Of a stretch of DNA of 5,735 nucleotides, positions 5,573 to 5,735 are shown piece by piece. The translations under genes and the position numbers were made by a program. The stretch is from Deltaproteobacteria bacterium (GTDB lineage: Bacteria > Desulfobacterota > DSM-4660 > Desulfatiglandales > HGW-15). Under the pieces are notes generated by a model. That model did no database searches. It was not told the DNA's origin and saw only the letters and a list, made by a program, of their open reading frames with translations. Numbering within the stretch: the stretch's first letter is position 1; every line of letters begins with the position of its first letter. The DNA is taken from positions 1 to 5,735 of the forward strand of contig JAIPEI010000259.1 in NCBI GenBank assembly GCA_021737245.1, read 5' to 3'.

Positions 5573-5735
5573 GAACTCTCGTATTCAGTCTCATACTCCG
5601 AAAACGGGGCCTCTTCTCCGTACCACACCCCTGATTCCCGAAGCTCTCGATGAATCGATGCCATCCGAATCAACATCGAAGCGATCCTCGACAGGAGCGT
5701 TTTTCCCTCTTGCGTTTCCTTTTCCTCGATCACCT
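5569..5735 (-). CDS. C-terminal end of a small protein, possibly four-helix-bundle (S23) type
   Basis: The start of this gene lies beyond the right edge. The visible 54 residues begin VIEEKETQEG, continue with an amphipathic, probably helical segment KTLLSRIASMLIRMASIHRE (about residues 11-30) and end in a Glu/Tyr-rich tail, FSEYETEYESS, before TGA at 5571-5569. The helix resembles the last helix of four-helix-bundle proteins related to those encoded in 23S rRNA intervening sequences, and TAC-GAG repeats at the end of such genes are something I recall from Desulfobacterota genomes; both points are tentative. The other two minus-strand frames are closed by stops here, at 5734-5732 and within 5590-5610, which supports this frame. 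Confidence 0.45.
   Translation of the reverse strand, partial: VIEEKETQEGKTLLSRIASMLIRMASIHRELRESGVWYGEEAPFSEYETEYESS

Overview
This 5.7 kb stretch is GC-rich, and every gene I can support lies on the minus strand, so the window is described here from right to left. It looks like a chromosomal segment of an anaerobic, metabolically versatile bacterium. The combination of an RND permease of the COG1033 type, an AMP-forming acyl-CoA synthetase, a cofactor-binding [NiFe]-hydrogenase subunit and a four-helix-bundle-like gene with TAC-GAG repeats would fit a Desulfobacterota ('Deltaproteobacteria') genome. That assignment is an inference from gene style, not from a marker gene.

Layout: (1) 5735-5569 holds the C-terminal end of a small protein that starts outside the window, tentatively a four-helix-bundle/S23 (23S rRNA intervening sequence) type protein. 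(2) 5572-5429 is a repeat-rich stretch with copies of a TACGAG hexamer. In one frame it gives a 47-codon ORF with EYEYEYE runs that starts on a GTGA overlap with the preceding stop. (3) 5421-3769 encodes a complete 550-residue acyl-CoA synthetase of the ANL superfamily. (4) 3768-3415 is a 354-base non-coding gap with a weak terminator-like hairpin, a good extended -10 promoter and a hairpin-rich leader of about 120 bases. (5) 3414-394 encodes a 1006-residue protein that joins a complete twelve-helix RND/MMPL-type permease to a histidine kinase core (HisKA plus HATPase_c). (6) 397-1 is the 5' part of a [NiFe]-hydrogenase small subunit, which starts on an ATGA overlap with the kinase stop and has a strong ribosome binding site. 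It runs off the left edge.

The most interesting unit is the pair (5)+(6). The hydrogenase small subunit has no twin-arginine signal peptide, so it should be cytoplasmic. It resembles group 2 (cyanobacterial-uptake/sensory type) enzymes, and it appears translationally coupled to a membrane histidine kinase. Cytoplasmic sensory hydrogenases that pass a hydrogen signal to a histidine kinase are known (HoxBC-HoxJ, HupUV-HupT), but those kinases are not RND fusions. A working hypothesis is a hydrogen-responsive two-component input module in which an RND permease domain replaces the usual sensor region, so that the kinase might integrate a membrane or periplasmic signal with hydrogen availability. 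The large subunit, maturation genes and response regulator would have to lie beyond the left edge. The acyl-CoA synthetase is probably a separate transcription unit.
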